DNA of 64,000 nucleotides from Aminobacter carboxidus (lineage in GTDB: Bacteria; Pseudomonadota; Alphaproteobacteria; Rhizobiales; Rhizobiaceae): the NCBI RefSeq assembly GCF_014863355.1, contig NZ_JACZEP010000018.1:1-64000 (forward strand), read 5' to 3'. Each line of letters opens with the position of its first letter. The stretch's first letter is position 1. A program made the translations under genes and the position numbers. The notes under the pieces are model-generated. The model did not search any database. It was not told the DNA's origin and saw only the letters and a program-made list of their open reading frames with translations. Below are positions 1 to 9,186 of this stretch, piece by piece.

Positions 1-35
1 CGACCTGACGGCGTCAGACGCGCATTCTTATGGAC

Positions 36-108
36 GTTCATTCGAGGAGCTCCACTGAAGGTTGGTTGGCTTCGCAACCCCAGCTTCTCAGTCCCTCCTC
101 GAATGAAC
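36..108. repeat. Large hairpin with a perfect 14-bp terminal inverted repeat
   Basis: GTTCATTCGAGGAG at 36-49 is the exact reverse complement of 95-108. Inside it, ACTGA and TCAGT can pair and GGTTG/CAACC closes a small inner loop, so the whole segment can fold as one long stem. No gene is visible in it. It lies downstream of the minus-strand GFA gene, so it could be a terminator, a processed RNA or a palindromic repeat copy. There is no T-tract after it on the minus strand, which argues against a simple terminator. Confidence 0.6.
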
Positions 109-128
109 AACCTTCATAGCTTCGACAC

Positions 129-599
129 CTAGCCCTCACCCGTTTCCGCCCAGGCCAAGTATGCGTGCATCAGCGGCTCGAGTTCTTCCATCTCAGGGAA
201 TTCGTCGAAGCTCCTGAGCGCACCTGTTGCCGCAAAGGGCATTTTCGTCCTGGTGAAGGTTTCCATAAAGGGCCGGAACCACGTGGCATCCTCCAGCATT
301 GTCGGGCGCACATTGACGAACCAGTCGACGCCGGCGACGCGGGTGAACATCCACGTCTTGCAGTGATCACAGAACTGGTGATGCAGGTCCGCCCCATGCA
401 GGCCGCCGACGACGGTCTCGCCCTTGGTGACGGCAAAGCCATCGGCTGGGACCATCGCGGTCAGCGAATAGGCGGAGGACGACATCTTCTGACAGCCGGG
501 GCAATGGCAGGCAGCGGTGCAGATCGGTGCCTTCGACATCTCGATCTCGACGCGGCCGCAGCGGCAGGAACCCTTGAGCGGCAGTGGAATGGACGACAT
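129..599 (-). CDS. GFA (glutathione-dependent formaldehyde-activating) family protein
   Basis: The 156-residue protein has the small zinc-fold pattern of the GFA/CENP-V family: an N-terminal CRCG, a CHCPGC motif near residues 32-37 and an FCDHC pair near residue 76. In the family these cysteines bind zinc, and only a few members are known to act on S-hydroxymethylglutathione, so the true substrate is open. The cysteine layout and length are visible. The start ATG at 599 follows a purine-rich GGGGGC stretch. It stands alone between a hairpin and the ribH2 gene, both on the same strand. Confidence 0.8.
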   Translation of the reverse strand: MSSIPLPLKGSCRCGRVEIEMSKAPICTAACHCPGCQKMSSSAYSLTAMVPADGFAVTKGETVVGGLHGADLHHQFCDHCKTWMFTRVAGVDWFVNVRPTMLEDATWFRPFMETFTRTKMPFAATGALRSFDEFPEMEELEPLMHAYLAWAETGEG

Positions 600-745
600 G
601 GCAGCCCCCTTGCTTGATGCTTAGAGCATCCTGCAACCCCAGCGTTCCGAAGAATAGAGCCAGCCTCTCGCTTCCGGTGCGGCGTGCTACCGCACGGGTC
701 GTCGGCCCTCCCCCGGAGGGGAAGAGCCGGATCGGTGCGACGCGA

Positions 746-1441
<696 letters not shown>

Positions 1442-1499
1442 AACGCCTCCGATATGGCGGCGCCGAACGGCGCTGTCAATGACAGGAATAATAGTTTCT

Positions 1500-2054
1500 C
1501 TATCCAACGATCCGCCGTGCCGGATTGCCGACGACGGTGGCGCCCACCGCAACACTTTTCGTCACCACCGAGCCCGCGCCGACAACGGCGTCGTCGCCGA
1601 TCTCGACGCCGCCGAGCAGGATGGCGCTGCCACCGATCCAGACATTGCGGCCAATGGTAACCGGCCGGCCGATCTCCAGCCCGGCACGTCGCAGGGCAGG
1701 ATCTTTGTGGTGCTCGGGGCAATAGATCTGCACGCCCGGTCCAAACATCGTGCCCTCGCCGATGCGCACCGGGGCCGTGTCGAGGATGGTGCAGCCGGCA
1801 TTGAGGAACACGCCATCGCCGAGATGGATGTTGAAGCCATAGGCACAATGAAACGGCGCTTCGATGCGAGCGCCCTCGCCCGCCGAACCAAGCAATGCCC
1901 TGAGTTGGGGCGCAATGTCGCCGCGGTCGGCAGGCGGCAGCGAACGGTGTTCGAACACGGCCTCGGCCGCCAGCGCGCGCAGCGCGTCGAGTTCGGGATC
2001 GACGCAATTGTACCATGCGCCGGCCACCATCTTTTCGCGTTCGCTCTGTGCCAT
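1500..2054 (-). CDS. Maltose O-acetyltransferase-like hexapeptide acetyltransferase
   Basis: The 184-residue protein belongs to the left-handed beta-helix acyltransferases, with an N-terminal maltose-acetyltransferase helix segment (KMVAGAWYNCVDPELDALR) and then hexapeptide repeats such as IGRNVWIGGSAILLGGVEIG. The histidine in CPEHHK fits the catalytic base. Members move acetyl from acetyl-CoA to a sugar hydroxyl; NodL is a rhizobial relative, so a glycan acceptor is possible but unproved. The ATG at 2054 has AAGGA just upstream and gives the family's usual length. A longer open frame runs upstream of it but lacks a family match. Confidence 0.85.
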   Translation of the reverse strand: MAQSEREKMVAGAWYNCVDPELDALRALAAEAVFEHRSLPPADRGDIAPQLRALLGSAGEGARIEAPFHCAYGFNIHLGDGVFLNAGCTILDTAPVRIGEGTMFGPGVQIYCPEHHKDPALRRAGLEIGRPVTIGRNVWIGGSAILLGGVEIGDDAVVGAGSVVTKSVAVGATVVGNPARRIVG

Positions 2055-2204
2055 CGTCGCATTCCTTGCTGATTGCCCAGCCAAACCACACAACGGACCA
2101 TGCTGCAAAGGTCGAAGCCACCCGGCTCTGGCGAAACCGGATGGCTGTGCTAGCTTCCTGACAAAGTGCACTTCCAGACCAGACACATCCACGGGGGACG
2201 AAGG

Positions 2205-2666
2205 ATGATCTACCTGCTCGCGCTTCTCATCGGCATAGTTGCAGGCCTCAGGGCCATGACCGCACCGGCGGCGGTCGCCTGGGGCGCCTGGCTCGGCTGG
2301 CTGCCGTTGGCCGGAACCTGGGCCGGCTTCATGGGACACTGGATCGCGGTTGCGATCTTCACCGTGCTGGCCGTCGTCGAACTGGTCACCGACCAGTTGC
2401 CGTCGACGCCGAGCCGCAAGGTGCCGGTGCAATCTGGCACCCGCATCATCATGGGCGCGCTGACGGGCGCCGTCATCGGCACGGCTGGCGGTATGATGGT
2501 CGGTGGTCTGGCAGCGGGTGTCATCGGTGCCATCCTTGGCACACTCGGCGGCGCAGAAATCAGGGGCCGGCTCGCAGCCTCCTTCGGCAAGGATCTGCCG
2601 GCGGCATTGATCGAGGACGCCGTGGCGATCCTCGGCGCGCTGCTGGTCGTGAGCATGGTCGTATGA
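2205..2666 (+). CDS. DUF4126-type small integral membrane protein
   Basis: The 153-residue protein is almost entirely hydrophobic. It starts with MIYLLALLIGIVAGLRAMTA, a segment typical of DUF4126 proteins, and carries two glycine-rich membrane stretches (GTAGGMMVGGLAAGVIGAIL). The LRAMTAPAAVAW motif near residue 15 is the family signature as I know it. Function is unknown. GGGGGACGAAGG precedes the ATG. Its stop codon overlaps the start of the next gene by four bases (ATGA), so the two are translationally coupled and may act together at the inner membrane. Confidence 0.75.
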   Translation: MIYLLALLIGIVAGLRAMTAPAAVAWGAWLGWLPLAGTWAGFMGHWIAVAIFTVLAVVELVTDQLPSTPSRKVPVQSGTRIIMGALTGAVIGTAGGMMVGGLAAGVIGAILGTLGGAEIRGRLAASFGKDLPAALIEDAVAILGALLVVSMVV

Positions 2667-4045
2667 GCACAGCGCAAAGATTCGACGCCATCATCATCGG
2701 CTGCGGCCAGGCCGGGCCGCCGCTGGCCGGACGGCTGACGGCGGCGGGCAAGACTGTGGCGCTGATCGAGCGCAAGCTTGTCGGCGGCACCTGTGTCAAC
2801 ACCGGCTGCAAGCCAACCAAGACGATGGTCGCCAGCGCCTATGCCGCCCATCTCGCTCGTACCGGCGCCGACTATGGCGTGTCGACCGGCGAAGTCTCGG
2901 TCGACATGCAGGTCGTGAAGGCGCGCAAGGACAAGGTAACAGTCGATTCCCGCGCCGGCCTCGAAAGCTGGATCGGCGGCATGAAGGGCTGCACGCTGTT
3001 TCGCGGCCATGCCCATTTCGAAGGGCCGCATGAGGTGCGCGTCGGCGACGATCTGCTGCATGGCAAGCGTATCTTCATCAATGTCGGCGGCCGCGCCAAC
3101 ATTCCCGACATGCCCGGCGTCAACGACATCGAATATTTGACCAACACCTCGATGATGGAGGTGGACTTCCTGCCGAAACACCTTGTCGTCGTCGGCGGCA
3201 GCTATATCGGGCTGGAGTTCGCCCAGATGTTCCGCCGCTTCGGCTCACAAGTGACCGTGGTGGAAAAAGGCCCGCGGCTGGTGTCGCGCGAGGACGAGGA
3301 CGTTTCCGAGACGGTGAAGGGCATTCTCGAACGCGAGGGCATAGCGCTTCGGCTCAACGCGGAATGCATCAGCTTCGCGCCCCATGCCGACGGCGTGCAG
3401 GTCGGTGTCGACTGTACCAGCGGCGACCGCGCCGTGGTCGGCTCGCATGTGCTTTTGGCCATCGGCCGCAAGCCCAACACCGACGATCTCGGCCTCGACA
3501 AGGCCGGCGTCGAGATGGACAAGCGCGGCTTTGTCGTGGTCGACGACCAGCTCAGGACCAGCGTCCCGCACATCTGGGCGATGGGCGACTGCAACGGCAA
3601 GGGCGCCTTCACCCACACGGCCTACAACGACTTCGAAATCGTCGCGGCAAACCTGCTCGACAACGACAAGCGCAAAGTTTCCGACCGCATCGAGGCCTAT
3701 GCGCTCTACATCGACCCCCCGCTCGGGCGCGCCGGCATGACCGAAACTGCGGCGCGCAAGAGCGGCCGCAAGGTGCTGTCAGGCGAGCGGCTGATGACCC
3801 GTGTCGGCCGCGCCGTCGAAAAGGGCGAGACGCAAGGGTTCATGAAGATCCTGGTCGACGCCGATACGAGGGAGATCCTCGGCGCATCGGTCCTGGGCAC
3901 CGGCGGCGACGAGGCGATCCATGCCGTGCTCGACCTGATGTACGCCAAGGCGCCGATCGAGACGCTGCAGCGCGCGGTGCACATCCACCCGACGGTTTCG
4001 GAGCTGTTGCCGACAATCGCCATCGAACTGAAGCCGCTGGCATAG
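2663..4045 (+). CDS. FAD-dependent pyridine nucleotide-disulfide oxidoreductase (mercuric reductase-like)
   Basis: The 460-residue flavoprotein has an N-terminal FAD-binding motif (IIIGCGQAGPPLAGRL), a redox-active GGTCVNTGC pair at Cys44 and Cys49, a central NAD(P)H Rossmann motif (VVVGGSYIGLEFAQMF), an ATGD-like FAD segment (IWAMGDCNG) and the C-terminal HIHPTVSELLP that supplies the catalytic His-Glu. That is the complete class I disulfide reductase plan. It lacks the N-terminal HMA domain and terminal cysteine pair of true MerA and sits by no lipoyl dehydrogenase complex. Its substrate is therefore unassigned. It is coupled to the membrane protein before it. Confidence 0.85.
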   Translation: MSTAQRFDAIIIGCGQAGPPLAGRLTAAGKTVALIERKLVGGTCVNTGCKPTKTMVASAYAAHLARTGADYGVSTGEVSVDMQVVKARKDKVTVDSRAGLESWIGGMKGCTLFRGHAHFEGPHEVRVGDDLLHGKRIFINVGGRANIPDMPGVNDIEYLTNTSMMEVDFLPKHLVVVGGSYIGLEFAQMFRRFGSQVTVVEKGPRLVSREDEDVSETVKGILEREGIALRLNAECISFAPHADGVQVGVDCTSGDRAVVGSHVLLAIGRKPNTDDLGLDKAGVEMDKRGFVVVDDQLRTSVPHIWAMGDCNGKGAFTHTAYNDFEIVAANLLDNDKRKVSDRIEAYALYIDPPLGRAGMTETAARKSGRKVLSGERLMTRVGRAVEKGETQGFMKILVDADTREILGASVLGTGGDEAIHAVLDLMYAKAPIETLQRAVHIHPTVSELLPTIAIELKPLA

Positions 4046-4050
4046 GATGG

Positions 4051-4083
4051 GCCCGTCCCGATGAAACCGGGATGGGCTTGTTC
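4051..4083 (+). terminator. Hairpin after the FAD oxidoreductase gene
   Basis: GCCCGTCCCG (4051-4060) pairs with CGGGATGGGC (4068-4077) around a seven-base loop, with one G-T pair, followed by TTGTTCC. It lies between convergent genes and may serve both strands. The T-tract is weak. Confidence 0.6.
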
Positions 4084-4091
4084 CCACAGGC

Positions 4092-4859
4092 TTACTCGAA
4101 GGCAGCCCGTGCCTTGGCCTCGAGCCATTCGGCCATCTGGCGGTATGGCACCGGACCGTAGCTGATGCGGCCGACGCCAAGTTCGGCGAGCTTCGCCTTC
4201 GGCGGCACATGGGCAAGCGCGATGATGTTGACGGGCAGCGATACCCCCTTGCAGAGGCTGCCGATGAGCGGCTCGTTGCCGAGGCCCGGCGCGAAGAAAC
4301 CATGTGCGCCGGCCTTGGCATAAGCCTCCGCCCGTTCGATCGCCGCGTCGACCAATGCGTCACTGTGCTCGTCGGGCTTGGCCTTCAGGAAGATGTCGGT
4401 CCGCGCATTGATGAAGGCCGGGATGCCAGAAGCCTTGACGGCGTCGGCCGCTGCCGCGATGCGCTCCGCCTGGAAGGCGATGTCGTGCAGGCCGCTGCCA
4501 CCGACGACCTGGTCCTCGAAGTTGACGCCGATGGCGCCTGCTTCCAGGGCGCGGATGACCGTCTTCGCCACCGTCGCCGGTTCGACGCCATAGCCGCTTT
4601 CAAGGTCCATGGTCACCGGCAAGTCGACGCTGGCAACGATGCGGCGGATGTTGTCGAGGGCAACGTCGAGCGGGATCTTTTCGCCATCTGCGAAGCCGAA
4701 GGCCGCAGCCACCGGCCAGCTGCCCGTCGCAATCGCCTTCGCGCCGGCCTTGGCGATGATCGCGGCGCTACCAGGATCCCAGGCATTGTAAAGCACCACC
4801 GGATTGCCCTTCACATGCAGGGCGTGGAAGGCCTTCGCCTTGTCGATCTGACTGGTCAT
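4092..4859 (-). CDS. Isocitrate lyase/PEP mutase superfamily enzyme
   Basis: The 255-residue protein is a compact (beta/alpha)8 enzyme of the ICL/PEP-mutase group. It shows VLYNAWDPGSAAII at the N-terminus, the metal-binding TMDLESGYG segment, INFEDQ-like GVNFEDQV and INARTDIFL, all family active-site blocks. It lacks the KKCGH loop of isocitrate lyase, so it is a PEP-mutase/2-methylisocitrate-lyase-like C-C or P-C bond enzyme of unknown substrate. It stands alone and convergent with the oxidoreductase gene. The ATG at 4859 follows GGACAACGCTC. Confidence 0.85.
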   Translation of the reverse strand: MTSQIDKAKAFHALHVKGNPVVLYNAWDPGSAAIIAKAGAKAIATGSWPVAAAFGFADGEKIPLDVALDNIRRIVASVDLPVTMDLESGYGVEPATVAKTVIRALEAGAIGVNFEDQVVGGSGLHDIAFQAERIAAAADAVKASGIPAFINARTDIFLKAKPDEHSDALVDAAIERAEAYAKAGAHGFFAPGLGNEPLIGSLCKGVSLPVNIIALAHVPPKAKLAELGVGRISYGPVPYRQMAEWLEAKARAAFE

Positions 4860-5074
4860 GAGCGTTGTCCTCGAACTGGCTGATTCTGGAGGAACTTAGC
4901 AGCGCCGCACGACAGCACCATGGCGCAGAGGGCGATAAGTGGGTGGCCAGCAGCTAAGGTCCGAACCTCAGATTGGTTGGAACCATCGCAGCAGTTGCCA
5001 TGCCGTGACGTAGAAGCGGCTGCTACGGTCCAGATCGAACGCCGATCCTGCCCCGTCAGTCCCAAGGTCGAGAC

Positions 5075-5527
5075 TCAGCTATCCGGACCAGTGGCGAGCA
5101 GGCGCTGTTCGAGACGCGTGAGCAGCCCAAGCGCATTCTTCAGTTCGGCAGCATCTTCGTCGGCCAGGAGATCGGTGCGCAGCCTTTCGAGTATCAGCTC
5201 GATCTCATCGACCCTGAGGCGGCCGGCATCGGTCAGCGACAGGATCTTGGCACGGCGGTCGCCGGGATCGCCGGTTCGGATGATCAGGCCGTCGGCGGCC
5301 AGCAGATCGACGATACGCACCAGCGATGGACCTTCGAAACCGAGATGGTCGGCGATCACGCCCTGGCGGATATTGTCGCCCAGCCGCGACAGCATCACCA
5401 GCGGCATGGCGGTCGCGTGCGACAGTCCGCAATCGTCGAGCGCACGGTCCGCGGCATGGCGCCAGAGCCGGGCCACGGAGAGCAGGCTCCTGCCGAAACC
5501 GGTGCGGTCGGAAGCGTCATTGGACAT
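5075..5527 (-). CDS. MarR-family transcriptional regulator
   Basis: The 150-residue protein has the MarR winged-helix core: a helix pair (LSHATAMPLVMLSRL), recognition helix region (ADHLGFEGPSLVRIVDLLAADGL) and a wing with RTGDPGDRRAKILSLTDAGR, the most typical MarR motif. Such dimers usually repress themselves and a neighbour until a phenolic or other ligand binds. It is divergent from the glucose dehydrogenase gene across 180 bases that contain a perfect palindrome next to its own start, so self-control and possibly control of gcd are likely. Confidence 0.9.
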   Translation of the reverse strand: MSNDASDRTGFGRSLLSVARLWRHAADRALDDCGLSHATAMPLVMLSRLGDNIRQGVIADHLGFEGPSLVRIVDLLAADGLIIRTGDPGDRRAKILSLTDAGRLRVDEIELILERLRTDLLADEDAAELKNALGLLTRLEQRLLATGPDS

Positions 5528-5534
5528 TCGAGAA

Positions 5535-5550
5535 AGATAACATATTATCT
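5535..5550. promoter_or_regulatory. Palindromic operator candidate for the MarR regulator
   Basis: AGATAA (5535-5540), CATA, TTATCT (5545-5550) is a perfect inverted repeat seven bases upstream of the marR start codon. It is AT-rich in GC-rich surroundings and has the short-spacer form usual for MarR dimers. Binding there would block marR and could affect the divergent gcd gene. Confidence 0.6.
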
Positions 5551-5707
5551 ATTAGGATGCGATCAGATTCTCGGTCGAAAACCGGCCGCGGGCTCTGTGC
5601 GGACGTAGAGGCGAGGAGGCCTCCGCAGAGGGCCGGCATGACGATTGCATCTGACGTCGCCCGTCCGGGTGGCTGGGTTTCCGGTTCAATCTTCGCGAGA
5701 CATCGAC

Positions 5708-8137
5708 ATGGCAGAACAACAGACATCCAGGGGCAGCGGCGGCTGGCTTCTGGTTCTTTTCGGCCTGCTCATGGTCATCATCGGGGCACCGCTCGTCTAT
5801 GGCGGCGTCCAGCTGATCGGCCTGGGCGGATCCTGGTACTACGCGCTCGCCGGCCTTGGCGTCGTCGCCTCCGGCATCCTCTACATCATGCGCCGCAAGG
5901 CCGGGCTTTGGCTCTACGCCCTGGTGTTCCTGGCGACCATCGCCTGGGCGCTGTGGGAATCCGGCCTCGCATTCTGGCCGCTGGTGCCGCGCCTCGTCGC
6001 ACCCGCCGTGATCGCCATCCCGGCGCTGTTGCTCGCCCCCCTGTTCCCAACGAGCTCCGGCAAACGCGCTCCGTTTGCGCTTGCCGGCCTGCTGGTCGCA
6101 GCCCTTGCCGCCACCGCCTTCTACGGCTTCACGCCGCATGGCGTGACCCGCAACCCGCTGGCTTCGACCGAGCTCGCGCCGACCGTCCCGCCGGCGGCCG
6201 CGAGCGCCACCGACTGGCGCCACTACGGCCGCACCCCGGCAGGCACGCGTTATGCGCCGATCGACCAGATCAATCGCGACAATGTCGACAAACTCGAAGT
6301 CGCCTGGACGTTCCAATCGGGTGACGTCCCCGCCGGATCTGCGCAAGACCAGAGCACGCCGCTTTTCGTCAACGACACGCTCTACACCTGCTCGCCCAAC
6401 AACATCGTCCACGCGCTGAACCCCGACACGGGCGAAGTGAAGTGGAAGTACGACCCCAAGGCCAAGTCGCCGCTGTGGCAACGCTGCCGCGGCGTCAGCT
6501 ACTATGAGCCGGGCGCGGCACCGTCCGAGGCCAGTGCAGCCCCAACCGACCCGCTGGCACCGGCCAGCGTCATCGCGCCCATCGCGCCAGTAGCCGGAGC
6601 TTCGAACGCCTGCGCCGCACGCATCGTCATGACCACCATCGACGCCCGCCTGATCCAGCTCGACGCCAAGACCGGCGAGCTGTGCCAGGATTTCGGCACC
6701 GGCGGCATCGTCGACCTCAAGGCCGGCATGGGCGAGATCAAGGACGGCTTCTACTTCCAGACCTCGGCTCCGACAGTCATGCGCGACCTGATCATGGTCG
6801 GCGGCTGGGTCTGGGACAATGTCGAGACAGGCGAGCCTTCGGGTGCCGTGCGCGCCTTTTCGGCCCGCACCGGCGAACTTGTCTGGGCCTGGGACCTCGG
6901 CAACCCGGCGATCACCAAGCTGCCGCCGGAAGGCGAGAGCTACACGCGCGGCACGCCCAACGTCTGGTCGACGCCAGCCTATGACGACGCGCTTGGCCTC
7001 GTCTACCTGCCGACCGGCAATGCCACGCCTGATTTCTTCGGCGCGCATCGCTCCAAGGCCGCCGAGGACTACACGGCTTCGGTCGTTGCCCTCGACATCG
7101 CAACCGGCCGTGAGCGCTGGAAGTTCCAGACCGTGCATCACGACATCTGGGACTACGACGTTCCTGCCCAGCCGGCACTCTACGACGTGCCGGACGGCAA
7201 GGGCGGCACGGTGCCGGCGCTGATCCAGATCACCAAGCGCGGGCAGATCTTCATGCTCGACCGCCGCGACGGCAAGCCGATCGCCGAGGTCGAGGAGCGC
7301 CCGGTGCCGCAGACCGGTGGTGTGCCGGAGGACTTCCTGTCGCCGACGCAGCCCTACTCCGTGGGCATGCCCGAGATCGGCGCCGAGCCCTTCACCGAAG
7401 CGAAGATGTGGGGTGCCACGCCCTACGACCAGCTCTATTGCCGCATCGAATTCAAGAAGATGCGCTACGAGGGCGAATTCACGCCTCCCGGCCTGACGCG
7501 CTCGATCATCTACCCCGGCTATTATGGCGGCATGAACTGGGGCAGTGCGGCGATCGACGAGGCCCGCGGCCTGCTGATCGTAAACGACATCCGCATGCCG
7601 CAATTCGCGCAGCTGATGCCGCGCGAGGCAACCGACACCTATGGCGGCTCGGCAGCCCATGACGGCCTGTCGCAGCAGAAAGGCACGCCCTATGGCGCGC
7701 TGAAGAACGGCTTCATGTCGCCGCTCGGCGTTCCCTGCCACCAGCCGCCTTACGGCACCTTCACCGGCATCGACCTGAAGACCCGCCAGATCGTCTGGCA
7801 GGTTCCGGCCGGCACGCTCGAGGATACCGGCCCGCTCGGCATGAAGACCGGCCTTGAGATCCCGATCGGCATGCCGACGCTGGGCGGACCGATCACCACC
7901 TCCGGCGGCGTCGTCTTCTACGCCGGCACGCAGGACTACTATCTGCGCGCGCTTGACGTGGAGACCGGCGCGGAGCTGTGGAAGGGCCGCCTGCCCGTCG
8001 GCGCTCAGTCGACGCCGATGACCTTCGTTTCGCCTGATAGCGGAGCCCAGTATGTGGTGATCTCCGCCGGCGGCGCGCGCCAGTCGCCCGATCGCGGCGA
8101 TTACATCGTCGCCTACAGGCTGCCGAAGCAGAACTGA
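5708..8137 (+). CDS. gcd: Membrane-bound PQQ-dependent glucose dehydrogenase
   Basis: The 809-residue quinoprotein oxidizes glucose to gluconolactone in the periplasm and passes electrons to ubiquinone. About five N-terminal membrane helices (residues 13-155) precede an eight-bladed propeller that begins with DWRHYGRTPAGTRYAPIDQI. Propeller tryptophan-docking motifs recur (ERWKFQTVHHDIWDYDVPAQ, VYLPTGNATPDFFG), and the NWGS/GYYGGMNWGSAAID block fits the PQQ site. Residues about 267-301 form a Pro/Ala/Ser-rich insert absent from the compact enterobacterial enzyme. The ATG at 5708 gives the normal membrane anchor. No pqq synthesis genes lie in the window. A strong terminator follows. Confidence 0.92.
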   Translation: MAEQQTSRGSGGWLLVLFGLLMVIIGAPLVYGGVQLIGLGGSWYYALAGLGVVASGILYIMRRKAGLWLYALVFLATIAWALWESGLAFWPLVPRLVAPAVIAIPALLLAPLFPTSSGKRAPFALAGLLVAALAATAFYGFTPHGVTRNPLASTELAPTVPPAAASATDWRHYGRTPAGTRYAPIDQINRDNVDKLEVAWTFQSGDVPAGSAQDQSTPLFVNDTLYTCSPNNIVHALNPDTGEVKWKYDPKAKSPLWQRCRGVSYYEPGAAPSEASAAPTDPLAPASVIAPIAPVAGASNACAARIVMTTIDARLIQLDAKTGELCQDFGTGGIVDLKAGMGEIKDGFYFQTSAPTVMRDLIMVGGWVWDNVETGEPSGAVRAFSARTGELVWAWDLGNPAITKLPPEGESYTRGTPNVWSTPAYDDALGLVYLPTGNATPDFFGAHRSKAAEDYTASVVALDIATGRERWKFQTVHHDIWDYDVPAQPALYDVPDGKGGTVPALIQITKRGQIFMLDRRDGKPIAEVEERPVPQTGGVPEDFLSPTQPYSVGMPEIGAEPFTEAKMWGATPYDQLYCRIEFKKMRYEGEFTPPGLTRSIIYPGYYGGMNWGSAAIDEARGLLIVNDIRMPQFAQLMPREATDTYGGSAAHDGLSQQKGTPYGALKNGFMSPLGVPCHQPPYGTFTGIDLKTRQIVWQVPAGTLEDTGPLGMKTGLEIPIGMPTLGGPITTSGGVVFYAGTQDYYLRALDVETGAELWKGRLPVGAQSTPMTFVSPDSGAQYVVISAGGARQSPDRGDYIVAYRLPKQN

Positions 8138-8160
8138 GTTCACAGGCATCGACATCTAAA

Positions 8161-8185
8161 GGGGCGCTTGGGGCGCCCCTTTTTT
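8161..8185 (+). terminator. Rho-independent terminator of gcd
   Basis: GGGGCGC (8161-8167) pairs with GCGCCCC (8173-8179) around a five-base loop and is followed by a run of six T. It ends at the stop codon of the convergent transporter gene. Confidence 0.9.
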
Positions 8186-9090
8186 CATTTCTGCCCGGCA
8201 AATCCTGACACGGCGCGGCGCACCGGCAGGCGCCAGCCAAGCCGGACACCAAGAGTCGCAACAGCGATCAGCGCCATCCCCACGCCTTGCGCGATGCCGA
8301 TCGGATGACCGTAGATCGCCCAGTCGATGATGATGGCGACAACGGGATAGATGAAGGTGAGTACGCCGATGACCGGCGTCGTCAGCCTGGGATAGGCCGA
8401 GAACATCATCACATAGGCGATGCCGGTGTGCAGTACGCCGATGCCGACCAGCCAGCACCAGGATGCGAGTGCGATATCGTCGGAAAAATTGGCGAAGGGC
8501 GCAAGCATGACCACGCCGACCACCGTCTGGCACAGCACGGTGATCTCCGGCCGCTGCTCGCCGAGCCCCTTGGCGAGGATCGTCACCACCGCGTAGAGGA
8601 ACGCGCCGCCGAGCGCCATGGCAATGCCTATCATCCAGGTCGCCGTAACAGGATTGCCTGATACGACCATGCCGCTGGCCAGCACGACCCCGATGAAGGC
8701 TGCGGCCATCCAGGCGATCTGGTCGGCGGCGATACGCTCCTTGAGGAACAGCACGCCGATCAGCACCACGAAGAACGGCTGGATGTGATAGAGGATCGTC
8801 ATCACCGCGATCGAGGTCTTGGCGAAACCGGCGAAGAACGCCGTCCAGCTCAGCACCATGCAGACGCCGCAGAGGCCGGCGCGGGCGAGACGCCCCCATG
8901 ACAGCGACCGGTCGGGCAGATAGCCGCGCAGCAGGCACCAGGCACAGAGAAACAGCGCGCCGAACAGGCAGCGCCAGAACACCGTGGTGACAGGATCGAC
9001 GCCGGCCTCGGTGACAAAGGCGCCGACGGTGCCGGCAATCGCCATGGCAACAGCGAGGTTGAGGGCGGGAAAGCGCGAGGCGTTGGTCAT
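8185..9090 (-). CDS. EamA/DMT-family inner-membrane transporter
   Basis: The 301-residue protein has about ten hydrophobic helices arranged as two EamA repeats, the first ending near IGVVLASGMVVSGN and the second running through VSGNPVTATWMIGIAMALGG to the basic C-terminus. The start of repeat one shows the usual GTVGAFVTEAGVDPVTTVFWR pattern with a first-helix proline-poor turn. DMT proteins export amino acids or metabolites, and the substrate here is not evident. It is divergent from a LysR gene across 96 bases with a clear palindrome, so that regulator probably controls it. Confidence 0.85.
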   Translation of the reverse strand: MTNASRFPALNLAVAMAIAGTVGAFVTEAGVDPVTTVFWRCLFGALFLCAWCLLRGYLPDRSLSWGRLARAGLCGVCMVLSWTAFFAGFAKTSIAVMTILYHIQPFFVVLIGVLFLKERIAADQIAWMAAAFIGVVLASGMVVSGNPVTATWMIGIAMALGGAFLYAVVTILAKGLGEQRPEITVLCQTVVGVVMLAPFANFSDDIALASWCWLVGIGVLHTGIAYVMMFSAYPRLTTPVIGVLTFIYPVVAIIIDWAIYGHPIGIAQGVGMALIAVATLGVRLGWRLPVRRAVSGFAGQK

Positions 9091-9144
9091 GCTGGTCTTC
9101 CTTGGCGACGGCCAAGCAAGCCCCGGTTGACGATTTCATTCAAA

Positions 9145-9170
9145 CGAATAGATTTGGCAAACCCTATTCG
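9145..9170. promoter_or_regulatory. LysR-type operator candidate between the transporter and LysR genes
   Basis: CGAATAG (9145-9151) and CTATTCG (9164-9170) form a perfect inverted repeat with a 12-base spacer, the symmetry and length expected of a LysR-type recognition site. It is 17 bases before the lysR start and 55 bases before the divergent transporter start. Confidence 0.6.
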
Positions 9171-9186
9171 ATAAGCTGATACCGCC

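Noticed and set aside
2663-4045. Assignment as a true mercuric reductase or lipoyl dehydrogenase
   Set aside because: The HMA domain, terminal cysteine pair and mer genes are missing, and no 2-oxoacid dehydrogenase genes are near.
5552-8155. An 867-codon open frame opposite the glucose dehydrogenase gene
   Set aside because: It mirrors the codon third positions of gcd, is arginine- and histidine-rich in long runs and has no family motif; it is a GC-rich shadow.
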